From an uncultured Alkalilimnicola sp. (GTDB taxonomy: Bacteria > Pseudomonadota > Gammaproteobacteria > Nitrococcales > AK92), in NCBI GenBank assembly GCA_937951875.1, contig CALGAN010000027.1, positions 10,651 to 74,650 on the forward strand: DNA of 64,000 bases. Reading direction: 5' to 3'. The first letter of the stretch is position 1. Each line of letters opens with the position of its first letter. Under the pieces are notes generated by a model. The model saw nothing but the letters and a program-made list of their open reading frames with translations, was not told where the DNA came from and did no database searches. The translations under genes and the position numbers were made by a program. This document shows positions 50,500-60,329 of the stretch, piece after piece.

Positions 50500-50859
50500 A
50501 TGAGTCTGCCGGCACACGTCGCGTCGGTGGAGATGCGGCATGTCCGTCTGGGGGGCGATTGCCGCGAGCTGCTGCCGATCCTCAGGAACGGCCCCTACGC
50601 GGAGCGGTTGTTTCGCGACGAGCATCTGCGCCCCTGCCTGCGCCGGGCCAGCGACGACAACCCGTTGACCGACCTGGACCTAGCCGCGCTGCTGGGGTAC
50701 TTGGCGGAACAGGGCGTGGCGTTCCTGGAATTGATGGATCGGCCTTACGGCCCGGCCGAACTGATGCGCGCCTTGCAAGCCGACGGCAACGTCGCCGACT
50801 TCGACAGCCTGCTGGTGCGCAGCCCCGACGACTGGGAGCGGGTGCCGTATCGGCGCTGA
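50500..50859 (+). CDS. hypothetical protein after phoU
   Basis: A 119-residue soluble, acidic protein with no signal peptide, membrane segment or family motif that I recognise. A GGAG site precedes ATG 50500 and it lies 16 bp after phoU, so it is probably cotranscribed with the pst genes and raised under phosphate limitation. The sequence is mostly helical by appearance (LAALLGYLAEQGVAFLEL). Function unknown. Confidence 0.65.
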   Translation: MSLPAHVASVEMRHVRLGGDCRELLPILRNGPYAERLFRDEHLRPCLRRASDDNPLTDLDLAALLGYLAEQGVAFLELMDRPYGPAELMRALQADGNVADFDSLLVRSPDDWERVPYRR

Positions 50860-50887
50860 GTCGGCGTAAGGCGGACCGCGCTAGGCA

Positions 50888-50938
50888 GCGCAAAGTTCAT
50901 GCCCGCCTTCGCGGGGATAAGCTTTGCGCGGGCATGAC
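50888..50938. repeat. nested palindromic intergenic element
   Basis: Three interleaved inverted pairs: GCGCAAAG with CTTTGCGC, TCATGCCCGC with GCGGGCATGA, and CCCGC with GCGGG around CTTC. It resembles REP-like palindromes dispersed in proteobacterial genomes. It lies between convergent transcripts. Confidence 0.6.
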
Positions 50939-50998
50939 GCCTCAGAAACCCTTCGACAGATGCGCGCATGCGCTAGCCAGGAACCGGGAACGGGAGAT

Positions 50999-51025
50999 AA
51001 GAGGCGCGACCGGTACGCGCCTCTT
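50999..51025. terminator. hairpin after argF
   Basis: A perfect 10-bp stem (AAGAGGCGCG / CGCGCCTCTT) with a 7-base loop, between the convergent phoU-side unit and argF. T residues follow on the plus strand, none on the minus. Confidence 0.55.
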
Positions 51026-51067
51026 GCGCTGTTTTCTCCGAAACCGAGCGGGGCCTGCGAGCGCCGT

Positions 51068-51976
<909 letters not shown>

Positions 51977-51985
51977 GGTTGTCTC

Positions 51986-53176
51986 CTAGTCGGCCCCTCT
52001 CGCCGTGGAGGCGAGGAATGCACGGACGAGGCCGGACACGCCTTCGACGATGCGGTCGGCCTCGGCGTCGGTAATGATCAGCGGCGGCAGCAGGCGGATG
52101 ACGCGCTCGGCCGTGACGTTGATCAGCAGCCCCTGCTCCAGCGCCCGCTGGACCAGATCGCCGCAGGGGCGGTCGAGGGCGATGCCCAGCATCAGCCCTT
52201 TGCCGCGAATGTCCACCACGCCGTCCACGTCCGCCAGCGCCGCGCGGAAACCGCTCAGCAGCCGCTCGCCCAGCGCCTCGGCGCGCGCGGTCAGCCCTTC
52301 GGCTTCGATGATTTCGGTCACCGCCAGGCCCACGCGGCAGGCCAGGGGGTTGCCGCCGAAGGTCGAGCCGTGGTTGCCCGGTCCGAAGGTCTTGGCGGCC
52401 TCGCCGCGCGCCAGGCAGGCGCCGATCGGGAAGCCGTTGCCCAGGCCCTTGGCCAGGGTCATCACATCCGGAACGATGCCGGTGTGCTGGAAGGCGAACC
52501 AGCGGCCGGTGCGGGCCATGCCGGTCTGGATCTCGTCGAGCATCAGCAGCCAGCCGTGGCGGTCGCACAGCGCGCGCAGACCGGCCAGATAATCGGGCGC
52601 CGGGACGTTGATGCCGCCCTCACCCTGGATCGGCTCGACCAGCACCGCCACCACGTTGGGATTGTCCGCCAGCGCCGCCACCGCCTGCAGATCGTTGTAC
52701 GGCACCCGCACGAAGCCGCTGACCAGCGGCTCGAAGCCCTTCTGGACCTTGCGGTTGCCGGTGGCGGTGAGGGTGGCGAGGGTGCGGCCGTGGAAGCTGC
52801 CCTCGGTCACGACGATCACCGGCTCGGCGATGCCCTTGTTATGCCCGTACAGCCGGGCCACCTTGATCGCCGCCTCGTTGGCTTCGGCGCCGGAATTGCA
52901 GAAGAACGCCGCATCCATGCCGGCCAAGCGGCAGAGGCGCTCACCCAGGCGTTCCTGGTTGGGAATTCGGTAGACGTTGGACGTATGCAGCAGCTTGGCG
53001 GCCTGGTCCTGGATAGCGGCGGTGATCGCCGGGTGGGCGTGTCCCAACCCGCAGACCGCGATGCCCGACAGGGCGTCGAGGTAGCGTTTGCCGTCGGTAT
53101 CCGTCAGCCAGGCGCCTTCGCCGCGCTCGAATGCGACCGGAATACGCAGATAAGTGTGCATCAAGTGGTCTTGCAT
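51986..53176 (-). CDS. argD: acetylornithine/succinyldiaminopimelate aminotransferase
   Basis: A class III PLP aminotransferase of 396 residues acting in arginine (and often lysine) synthesis. Visible are CNSGAEANEAAIKVAR, FHGRTLATLTATG, LDEIQTGMARTG and the PLP lysine in TLAKGLGNGFPIG, followed by GSTFGGNPLA. The start is taken as ATG 53176 (MQDHLMHTY); ATG 53161 or a frame extension to 53215 are alternatives. It forms an operon with argF. Confidence 0.94.
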   Translation of the reverse strand: MQDHLMHTYLRIPVAFERGEGAWLTDTDGKRYLDALSGIAVCGLGHAHPAITAAIQDQAAKLLHTSNVYRIPNQERLGERLCRLAGMDAAFFCNSGAEANEAAIKVARLYGHNKGIAEPVIVVTEGSFHGRTLATLTATGNRKVQKGFEPLVSGFVRVPYNDLQAVAALADNPNVVAVLVEPIQGEGGINVPAPDYLAGLRALCDRHGWLLMLDEIQTGMARTGRWFAFQHTGIVPDVMTLAKGLGNGFPIGACLARGEAAKTFGPGNHGSTFGGNPLACRVGLAVTEIIEAEGLTARAEALGERLLSGFRAALADVDGVVDIRGKGLMLGIALDRPCGDLVQRALEQGLLINVTAERVIRLLPPLIITDAEADRIVEGVSGLVRAFLASTARGAD

Positions 53177-53230
53177 GGCGTCCAACCGCGGTGCCCTTGC
53201 CGCCGGGTACAGCACGTAACCGGATGAGCG

Positions 53231-53262
53231 AAAAAGAAAAAGCAGCCCAACGCAGAGGCTGC
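53231..53262 (-). terminator. intrinsic terminator of sodB
   Basis: On the minus strand the stem GGCTGC... pairs GCAGCC with GGGCTGC around a 9-base loop and runs into TTTTTCTTTTT. It lies about 85 bases past the sodB stop and before argD. Confidence 0.7.
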
Positions 53263-53347
53263 CGGAGAAATTTCGATTATAGGGAGCGGGGCTAGGGTGG
53301 GCAAGGGCGGCGGGCGGGATGATCCCCGCCCGCGCGACGACGGCCGA

Positions 53348-53929
53348 TTAGCCGTAGTTCTTCTCGGCGAAGTCCCAGTTCACCAGCTGCCAGAAGGCTT
53401 CCAGGAACTTGGGACGGGCGTTGCGATAGTCGATGTAGTAAGCGTGCTCCCAGATGTCGCAGGTCAGCACGGTGGTCACCGACTCGTCGGTCAGCGGGGT
53501 GCCGGCGTTGGAGGTCTGACGGATCTCCAGCGAGCCGTCGGCCTTCTTCACCAGCCAGCACCAGCCGGAGCCGAACAGCGCCACGGTCTTGTCCGTGAAC
53601 TCCTTCTTGAAGTTCTCGAACGAGCCGAAGCTCTTGTTGATCGCTTCCGCCAGCTTGCCCTTGGGCTCGCCGCCGCCGTTGGGGCTGAGGCAGTTCCAGA
53701 AGAAGGTGTGGTTCCAGACTTGGGCGGCGTTGTTGAAGATCGGACCGGAGGACTTCTTGACGATCTCCTCCAGGGTCATGTTCTCGAACTCGGTGCCCGG
53801 GATCAGCTCATTGAGCTTGGTGACGTAGGTCTGGTGGTGCTTGCCGTAGTGGTACTCGAGCGTCTCCTCGGACATGTGCGGAGCGAGCGCGTTCTTGGGA
53901 TAAGGCAGCGGGGGCAGTTCGTGCTTCAT
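53348..53929 (-). CDS. sodB: superoxide dismutase [Fe]
   Basis: A 193-residue Fe/Mn-family SOD. The metal ligands are H27, H74, D158 and H162 (EYHYGKHH, VWNHTFFW, CDIWEHAYYIDY). Gln70 in NNAAQVWNHTFFW is the iron-type signature. ATG 53929 follows AAGGAG; a TTG one codon upstream is ignored. It is cytosolic, monocistronic, and divergent from grxD. Confidence 0.96.
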   Translation of the reverse strand: MKHELPPLPYPKNALAPHMSEETLEYHYGKHHQTYVTKLNELIPGTEFENMTLEEIVKKSSGPIFNNAAQVWNHTFFWNCLSPNGGGEPKGKLAEAINKSFGSFENFKKEFTDKTVALFGSGWCWLVKKADGSLEIRQTSNAGTPLTDESVTTVLTCDIWEHAYYIDYRNARPKFLEAFWQLVNWDFAEKNYG

Positions 53930-54260
53930 CAACGACTCCTTACTTCAAACCATGCCGAGCAAATGATTCGGTGGGAAGGCCCCGTTGCACCAGGGATCGC
54001 CTGCGGGAGCGCTCATCGTCCCCACCGGAGGAAGGGATTGTTATGCGGTGATGAGTTGGTCAAGCAAGTCTAAGCAGCCCATGGGTTATATTCAACCGTT
54101 GTACCGCCGCGCGGCCAGGCGAGGGAACCGGTCGCCGGCGGCGGAGTCGAAGGGGTAGCGCGCCGGTCGCGGTGCGATCGGTATAACCCCATTCGCCCGG
54201 CGGTTTTTCCCACCGGGCGCGCCCGGTACACTGGGCCGGTTTTCGACCTACGAGGTGGCT
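53930..54260. other. intergenic region between sodB and grxD
   Basis: 331 bases without a credible gene. It must contain the divergent promoters. A TATAAC at about 54182 is a possible grxD -10, but no matching -35 or clear regulator site is visible. Confidence 0.5.
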
Positions 54261-54581
54261 ATGAGCGACGTTCTCGAGCGAATCAAGCAGCAGGTGACGG
54301 AGAACCCCGTCATCCTCTACATGAAGGGTTCGCCGCAGTTCCCCATGTGCGGTTTCTCCATGCGCGCCGCGCAGGCGCTCCAGGCCTGCGGCGTGGAGTT
54401 CGCCTACGTCAACGTGCTGGAAGATCCGGAGATCCGCGAGGGCATCAAGCAGTTCGGCAACTGGCCGACGCTGCCGCAGCTGTACGTCAACGGCGAGCTG
54501 GTCGGCGGCTGCGACATCATCCTGGAGATGTACCAGAACGGCGAGCTGGAGAAGCTGCTCGCTACGGCCAAGCGCGCGTAA
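54261..54581 (+). CDS. grxD: monothiol glutaredoxin, Grx4 type
   Basis: A 106-residue CGFS glutaredoxin. CGFS is at 30-33 (KGSPQFPMCGFSMRA), the glutathione-binding WPTLPQLYVNGELVGGCDI follows, and the C-terminus is short. It carries and delivers [2Fe-2S] clusters with BolA partners. ATG 54261 is preceded by GAGGTGG. A degenerate copy of its 3' half lies at 60330-60454, beyond the Rhs gene. Confidence 0.96.
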   Translation: MSDVLERIKQQVTENPVILYMKGSPQFPMCGFSMRAAQALQACGVEFAYVNVLEDPEIREGIKQFGNWPTLPQLYVNGELVGGCDIILEMYQNGELEKLLATAKRA

Positions 54582-54630
54582 CTCCGTCAGCGCGCTTCGG
54601 CGCCGCCTCTGCCGGCTTCGGTGCCGGAGC

Positions 54631-54656
54631 AAAGCCCGGGGATACCCGGGCTTTTT
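54631..54656 (+). terminator. intrinsic terminator of grxD
   Basis: The stem AAAGCCCGGG / CCCGGGCTTT with a 4-base loop runs into a T tract, 49 bp after the stop. Confidence 0.92.
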
Positions 54657-54783
54657 CGTGTCCGCGATGTAAAAATTCCCGTCCTTTACAGCGCCGGACA
54701 TGGACGTTAGATTCCCGGTGCCTCAAGGATCTAGAGGCCCTCTCGGGGCCGCCCGACAATAACCCGCCACCGCGGAGACGATA

Positions 54784-55212
54784 ATGGATTATCGATTGGC
54801 CGAAGGGACGCTGACCTGGCCGTCGGCTTGGCGTGACGTCCAAGATCAAACCATCAACGTCTTTCAGCTCAGCGCGCTGCCGCCGCTGAATCTGGTCATC
54901 AACCGCGATCCGGTGCCCGACGGCGAATCGCCCTCGGCCTATCTGCGCGCGCAGCGCGACAGCCTCGCTCGGGAACTGCACGGCTTTCAGACGCTGGCCG
55001 AGCATGCGCTGGCCAATCCCGTCTTCGAGCTGCCGGCGCTGGAGTATGCCTGGGATAGCCCGGAGGGGCGGGTTCATCAGCTCAACGCCCTGTGCGTGAG
55101 CGGACGGCGCATGCTGAGCTTCACCTTCACCTCGCCGGTGGCGCTCGCCGCGGCGCTGCGCCAGCGCTGCCTGGCCCTGCTCGAGAGTTACGCGCCTTAC
55201 CGCGCCGCGTAA
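54784..55212 (+). CDS. Eag-type chaperone of a PAAR-Rhs effector (DcrB/DUF1795-like)
   Basis: A 142-residue soluble protein of the DcrB-related/DUF1795 fold (NVFQLSALPPLNLVINRDPVPDGE, FELPALEYAW, HQLNALCVSGRRMLSFTFTSP). Such Eag proteins bind and shield the N-terminal transmembrane segments of prePAAR-containing T6SS effectors and load them on VgrG. It lies 12 bp before the Rhs gene, whose N-terminus has exactly such segments. The role is inferred from family and context. Confidence 0.82.
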   Translation: MDYRLAEGTLTWPSAWRDVQDQTINVFQLSALPPLNLVINRDPVPDGESPSAYLRAQRDSLARELHGFQTLAEHALANPVFELPALEYAWDSPEGRVHQLNALCVSGRRMLSFTFTSPVALAAALRQRCLALLESYAPYRAA

Positions 55213-55224
55213 GAGGAGGCGGAC

Positions 55225-58200
55225 ATGCGAGCGATCGTGGCGGCTGCCGTCCACGGCGCGCGCCTGTGCGCGCCTGCCGAAGCCTTGAGGAGCGCCGGCG
55301 CGGGCCCGCGCGGCCCGGCCGCGGCGCGCCTTGGGGATCCGTTCAAGCACAAGAGCTTCGCCGCAGCGCTGGCCGGTGCCGTGGCCGGCGCACTGCTGGG
55401 CGCGGCCGTGGTGGCGGCGGCGGTGGCGATCACCGGCGCCACCGGCGGCGCGGCGCTGGGCGTGGCGGTCGCCGCCACCCTGGCCGCGGCGCCGGCCATC
55501 GCTGCCGTCTCCGCGGCGGTGAGCGGCTTTTTCGACGCCATGGGGTCGCCCGACGGCAACATCATCAGCGGCTCGTCGGACGTGCTCATCGAAGGCAAGC
55601 CCGCCGCACGCGCCGAGCAGGATGCGGTGGCTTGCCGCAAGCACAAGGGGCCGATCCCGATCGCCGAGGGCTCCAGCAATGTCTTCATCAACGGCAGCCC
55701 CGCCGCGCGGGTGGGCGACAAGATCGGCTGCGGCGGCGGCATCATGCGGGGCGCCAGCCAGGTGTTCATCGGCGGGACGGCGCAGGCGCTGTCGGTCGCC
55801 GAGGCGTTCTCGCCGGCCCAGCGCCTGCTGCTGTTCGCCGTGGAATTCCTGGTGCCGCCGACCGCCGGCTTGTGGCGCGGGGCGGCCAAGATCCTCAGCG
55901 GCAAGGCGGTGATCGGCGCCGCCAGGAACGCGGCAGGCGCCGTCGCCAAGGCCGCCGCTTACACGAGCAAGCGCGCCGGGGGCGGCGCCAAGGCATTCGC
56001 CAAGCGTGTCCGCACCAAGGACCCGGTCGATGTGGTCACCGGCGAGGTGGTGGACTGCTGCACCGATCTGGCGCTGGGACGCACCCTGCCGCTCACCCTC
56101 GCCCGCTACTACTGCAGCGGCGACGCCGGCGGCGACACCCTGGGGCCGGGCTGGCGCGAGAACTGGAACGAGCGGATCGTCGTGCGCCGCACGCCCGAGG
56201 GGCTGGCGTTGGATCTGCAGCTGGCCGACGGCCAGGGCATCCCCTACGACTTGCCGCCGGCCTACCGGGCCGGCGTCCATCCCGATCACCCGCACTGGCG
56301 CCTGGAGCGGCGCGATGGCTACTTCGCCCTCTGCGATCTCGTCACCGGCGGCGAGCGTCGCTTCAGCCTGGTGTCCGGCGAGCTTGCTCTGCTCAGTGCC
56401 GAACTCGACGCTTACGGCAACCGCGTCGACTTCCAGCGCGACCAGCGGGGGCGGCTAGCGCGCATCGTCCACAGCGACGGCATCGTGCTGACCGTGGAGC
56501 ACGACGGCCAGGGGCGGTTGCGCCGCGTGCAGCGGCTGCTCGACGGCGCGGCGGTGGAACTGGTCCGCTACGGCTACGCCGACGGCTACCTATGCGAGGC
56601 CTGGGCCCGGTCCGGCCATCACTTGTTCTACCGCTACGACGGCCGCGGCCTGTTGTGCGAGTGGCGCGATACCCAGCACACCTGGGCGCGCTATCGCTAC
56701 GACGCCCTCGGCCGCTGCGTCGAGGTGGCGTGCGCCGGCGGCTTTTACAGCGGGTCTTTGCACTACGATCCGGCCAATCGCACCACCGCCGTTACCGATA
56801 GCCAAGGGCGTATCACACGCTACCGCTACAACGCCCAGAAGCTGGTCACTCACGTCACCAATCCGCTGGGCGAGACGACGGAGACGGAGTACGACGCGCA
56901 CGAGCGCGTGGTCGCCGAGATCGATCCGCTGGGCCGGTGCCGCGCCTACGCCTATGACGAGCAGGGGCGGTTGAGCGCCATTACCGCGCCGGACGGCACC
57001 TGCACCCGCTTCGAATACGACGGCGACCGCCGCCACCCGGCGCGCGTCATCGACCCGCTCGGCCAGGTCTGGCGCTATCGCTACAACTTCGCCGGACAAC
57101 CGGTGAGCGTGGAAAGCCCGCAAGGCCGGATCACCCGCTACCGCTACCATGCCACGGGGCAACTGGCGGAGCAGCTCACCCCGGCCGGGCGCACGCTGCG
57201 TTGGGAGTACGATGCGGCCCAGCGTCTGGCGGCGTACGTCGATGGCGCGGGGCAGCGCTGGCGCTACGAGTACGACGCGCTGGACCGCTGTGTGACCCGC
57301 GTCGATCCGCAAGGCCACCGTACCCTGTTGGAGTACGATGAGCGCGATCGCTGTGTTGCCTGCGTCGATGCGGACGGCAACCGCGTCAGCGTCGACTACG
57401 ACAGCGAGCACAACCCGGTGACCTGGCGCGACGGCGAAGGCCGGCAGAGTCATGCCGCCTACGGGCCGTTCGATCTGTGTACCGTGCAGACCGACGCCGG
57501 CGGCGCGGCTTACCGCTTCGAGTATGACCGTGACTACGCGCGGCTGGTGGCGGTCGTCAACCCGATCGGCCAGCGCTACGAATACCGGCTGGACGCCGCC
57601 GGGCGGGTGATCGAGGAAATCGACTACGCCGGCGGTCGCACCCGCTACCAGTACGACCCGGCCGGCCAGCTCATCGCCAAGACCAACGCCCTTGGGCAGA
57701 CCATTCGCTACGAGTACGACGCGCTCGGCCGCTGCCTGTTGGAGCAGGCCGACGGCGAGGCGCCGATCCGTTACGAATACGACGCCCTGGGCCGGCTGGT
57801 GCGCGCCAGCAACGGCGACTGCGAGCTCGGCTTCGCCTACGATCCGGACGGCCGCCTGATCGAGGAGCGCCAGCACGACGCGCGCATCGGCTACCGCTAC
57901 GATGGCGACGGCCTGTGCACCCAGCGCCTGCTGTATCTGCCGGGCCAGGACCAGCCGCACGTCACCCATTTCGCCTTCGATGGCAACGGTCTGCTCGAAC
58001 GCCTGACGCTGCCGCAGACCTCACCGCTGCACATCCAGCGAGACGGCCGCGGCCTGCCGCTCACCGTCCACAGCCACCAGGGGTTCTGGCTGCAGCAGCG
58101 CTACACCCCTGGCGGTCTGCTGGCCGAGCAGCAGGCCGGCTACGGCCGGGGCGAGCGCTTACCCCAGTGGCCGGCCGGCGTACCGCTCGACGTCGGGTTG

Positions 58201-59595
58201 CAGCGGCACTATCGCTATGACCGCAGCGGTCTGCCCCGGCTCATGACCGACCGCGACGTCGGCGAGCGCCGCTATCGCTACGACGTCGCCGCGCGCGTCG
58301 TCGAGGTGCAGGGCACGTACGGTGCCGAGCGCTTCGACTATGGTCCCCTGGGGGAGCTGCGGGCGATGAGCCGTCAAGGCGGTGCCGGCCTGCCCGAGCG
58401 CTGGCGCCTGAGCCATCACGCGGGGCGCGTGCGCAGCCGCAACGACGAGCGCTACCTCTACGATGCCGCCGGCCGGCTGATCCAGAAGGACCATTTGCGC
58501 GAGGGCTTCCGCCCCGAGGTCTGGCAATACCGCTACAACGCCCGTGGCGAACTCATCGGCCTGCGCGGTCCGCGCGGCGAGCGCTGGCGCTACGTTTACG
58601 ACCCGCTAGGGCGGCGCATCGAAAAGCGCAACGAGAACAATGGTCGGATCCAGCGCAGCGTCTGGAGCGGCGACGTCCTAGCCGCGGAGCTGGGTGGCCA
58701 GTACCGCGATGGCCGCTTCCTCCCCGGGGCGCAGGCGGAGGTGTGGGTGTTCAGCCCCGGCGGCTTCGTGCCGCTAGCCAAGCAACGGCTGCGGTTCGAA
58801 CGCGACCCCTTGGTCATCGCTCACTACCAGGCCGCGTTCCCGGGCCAGGCGCCGCCACCCCAATGCCAAACCTGGTTCGCCGTCACCGACCACTTGGGCA
58901 CGCCCCAGGCGCTGCTGAGCGCCCGCGGCGAGGTGGTCTGGCGCGCGGACTACGCCACGTGGGGCGCCGTGCTCGGCACCCAGCATCACCCCGACCCGGA
59001 GCTGCGAACCGACTGCCCGTTGCGCTTCCTGGGCCAGTACGCCGATGCCGAGTCGGGACTGCACTACAACCGCTTTCGCTACTACGACCCACAGACCGGC
59101 CAATACCTTACGCCCGATCCCATCGGCCTGGCCGGCGGCTTGACGCCGCAGGCTTATGTCCCAAATCCGCTGGCGTGGGTCGATCCACTGGGCTTGGCGG
59201 GGTGTCCTCGCAGAGGTTCGCTATCGGCCGAGGAAGCTAACGCTCCTCATGTGGAAAAAGGGCGCTTACCGCCCTATGCGGAAGGAACGCGCGCTAGGGA
59301 TATTGTTTTGCAGAGAGAGCGAATTTTCGTTCGCGTCCATGGTGATGGAAACCAAGCTAGATCATGGATGATGCGGCCTCGACAGATCGAAGGTTTGACG
59401 CCCAGCCAAATTAAAGACAAGTTTGCGTTGCCTGAGATTCCAATTTTTGTTTCGGATGTGTATGTCCCTACTGGAGCAAAGATTAGAGTCGGGACTGTCG
59501 CTGCGCAGCCAGGGTGGGGCTCTGGTGGCGGTATTCAGTATGAGCTTCTGGAACGATTGCCTGCTAGTGCGTTCCGAAATATGAGGCCTTTGTAA
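55225..59595 (+). CDS. rhs: PAAR-domain Rhs polymorphic toxin
   Basis: A 1456-residue T6SS-type effector. Residues ~33-43 carry a prePAAR motif (AARLGDPFKHK), ~46-100 hydrophobic helices, and ~108-185 a PAAR domain (DGNIISGSSDVLIEGKPAAR...VFINGSPAARVGDKI). The Rhs cage spans ~250-1320, with about twenty YD repeats and the core end RFLGQYADAESGLHYNRFRYYD then DPIGLAGG and VDPLGLAG (~1320), where the tip is normally self-cleaved. The C-terminal ~130 residues are the toxin: SWMMRPRQIEGLTPSQIKDKF, DVYVPTGAKIRVG and GSGGGIQYEL. The tip is AT-richer than the cage, a sign of tip exchange. The GGGxQ ending recalls NAD-degrading TNT-like toxins, but this is tentative. Eag chaperone upstream and overlapping immunity candidate downstream. 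Confidence 0.92.
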   Translation: MRAIVAAAVHGARLCAPAEALRSAGAGPRGPAAARLGDPFKHKSFAAALAGAVAGALLGAAVVAAAVAITGATGGAALGVAVAATLAAAPAIAAVSAAVSGFFDAMGSPDGNIISGSSDVLIEGKPAARAEQDAVACRKHKGPIPIAEGSSNVFINGSPAARVGDKIGCGGGIMRGASQVFIGGTAQALSVAEAFSPAQRLLLFAVEFLVPPTAGLWRGAAKILSGKAVIGAARNAAGAVAKAAAYTSKRAGGGAKAFAKRVRTKDPVDVVTGEVVDCCTDLALGRTLPLTLARYYCSGDAGGDTLGPGWRENWNERIVVRRTPEGLALDLQLADGQGIPYDLPPAYRAGVHPDHPHWRLERRDGYFALCDLVTGGERRFSLVSGELALLSAELDAYGNRVDFQRDQRGRLARIVHSDGIVLTVEHDGQGRLRRVQRLLDGAAVELVRYGYADGYLCEAWARSGHHLFYRYDGRGLLCEWRDTQHTWARYRYDALGRCVEVACAGGFYSGSLHYDPANRTTAVTDSQGRITRYRYNAQKLVTHVTNPLGETTETEYDAHERVVAEIDPLGRCRAYAYDEQGRLSAITAPDGTCTRFEYDGDRRHPARVIDPLGQVWRYRYNFAGQPVSVESPQGRITRYRYHATGQLAEQLTPAGRTLRWEYDAAQRLAAYVDGAGQRWRYEYDALDRCVTRVDPQGHRTLLEYDERDRCVACVDADGNRVSVDYDSEHNPVTWRDGEGRQSHAAYGPFDLCTVQTDAGGAAYRFEYDRDYARLVAVVNPIGQRYEYRLDAAGRVIEEIDYAGGRTRYQYDPAGQLIAKTNALGQTIRYEYDALGRCLLEQADGEAPIRYEYDALGRLVRASNGDCELGFAYDPDGRLIEERQHDARIGYRYDGDGLCTQRLLYLPGQDQPHVTHFAFDGNGLLERLTLPQTSPLHIQRDGRGLPLTVHSHQGFWLQQRYTPGGLLAEQQAGYGRGERLPQWPAGVPLDVGLQRHYRYDRSGLPRLMTDRDVGERRYRYDVAARVVEVQGTYGAERFDYGPLGELRAMSRQGGAGLPERWRLSHHAGRVRSRNDERYLYDAAGRLIQKDHLREGFRPEVWQYRYNARGELIGLRGPRGERWRYVYDPLGRRIEKRNENNGRIQRSVWSGDVLAAELGGQYRDGRFLPGAQAEVWVFSPGGFVPLAKQRLRFERDPLVIAHYQAAFPGQAPPPQCQTWFAVTDHLGTPQALLSARGEVVWRADYATWGAVLGTQHHPDPELRTDCPLRFLGQYADAESGLHYNRFRYYDPQTGQYLTPDPIGLAGGLTPQAYVPNPLAWVDPLGLAGCPRRGSLSAEEANAPHVEKGRLPPYAEGTRARDIVLQRERIFVRVHGDGNQARSWMMRPRQIEGLTPSQIKDKFALPEIPIFVSDVYVPTGAKIRVGTVAAQPGWGSGGGIQYELLERLPASAFRNMRPL

Positions 59596-59948
59596 TGAGT
59601 GGATTTCAGAGATCGTACGTTGCTAAGGGGGACATACTTTATTTGTCGCCCTCGGGAGCAAGTGTCAAATTTGCATGGCCAATCGGGGAAGTGGTTGGCT
59701 TTGGCGACGTTTTTGTGGTGCGCCTAGAACCGAAGCCGGGTTCATGTTTCAACGAGAACGTTCTTGGTGTGGATCCTCGTGGAAATATTGTCTGGACTAT
59801 CGTGCGAAGAGAACATGTTTATGAGGATAGTCCTTATACAGCGGTTCGCAAGGTTGGTGATTTGGTGAGATTGTTTAATTGGGATGGGGAAGAGTTGTTG
59901 GTTGAGCCGCACACTGGTGCTGTCGTGGAGGAGCGAGTTGGTAGGTAG
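59595..59948 (+). CDS. candidate immunity protein for the Rhs tip
   Basis: A 117-residue acidic, cytosolic protein with no recognised family. Beta-rich stretches include GDVFVVRLEPKPGS and GEELLVEPHTGAVVEE. Its ATG overlaps the rhs stop by one base (TAATG), and it shares the low GC of the toxin tip, so both probably arrived together. Position and size fit an immunity protein. No signal peptide is seen, so the toxin target is probably cytosolic. Confidence 0.7.
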   Translation: MSGFQRSYVAKGDILYLSPSGASVKFAWPIGEVVGFGDVFVVRLEPKPGSCFNENVLGVDPRGNIVWTIVRREHVYEDSPYTAVRKVGDLVRLFNWDGEELLVEPHTGAVVEERVGR

Positions 59949-60329
59949 CTTTGGTCTGCTTGGTTTTTGGCTGGTGAGGTTGCTTTTTTGTGCGGCGATG
60001 TTTTTTGACAATTGGGGCAAGAGTCGGGTTGTAGTCGGGGCTGCACAAAAACTGCTTCCATTACTGTGGTCCGTAGACGGTCCAGGTCTATGGTCGATCT
60101 TATCGGCCCGGTCAGTAAGGTGGTGTCACAGGCCTACATCCTCAATCTGTTAGCGCAGGTTGATTCATTGGGGTAGGACAAGGACAATTTTTGAAAGCAC
60201 CGAGAAAGCCATATTCCGCTTTCATGGCTTACTATGCAGGCAAGTTAGAAGTCATGGTTTGCGTTAATGGCTAGGCCGTAATATTTTTGTAAGCGCCATC
60301 CAGGTCCGCGGAGTGGGGCGCCTTTCTGA
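59949..60329. other. AT-rich region after the immunity gene
   Basis: 381 bases with no supported gene. It is T/G-rich on the plus strand for the first ~120 bases and has only short open frames. It probably holds remains of earlier toxin/immunity cassettes, but nothing recognisable is left. Confidence 0.45.

Noticed and set aside
53930..54260. Search for a riboswitch or small RNA between sodB and grxD
   Set aside because: No conserved fold or recognisable motif can be made out by eye.
54562..56295. Open frame antisense to the Eag gene and rhs N-terminus
   Set aside because: Arg/Gly-rich shadow; the plus-strand genes have clear PAAR, Rhs and DUF1795 features.
56000..59200. Regular repeats in the Rhs gene considered as a CRISPR or satellite array
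   Set aside because: They are protein-level YD repeats of variable spacing within one reading frame, not near-identical DNA repeats with unique spacers.
59884..60153. Open frame overlapping the end of the immunity gene
   Set aside because: Overlaps the immunity gene in another frame, lacks a ribosome site, and its sequence looks like random T/G-rich translation.
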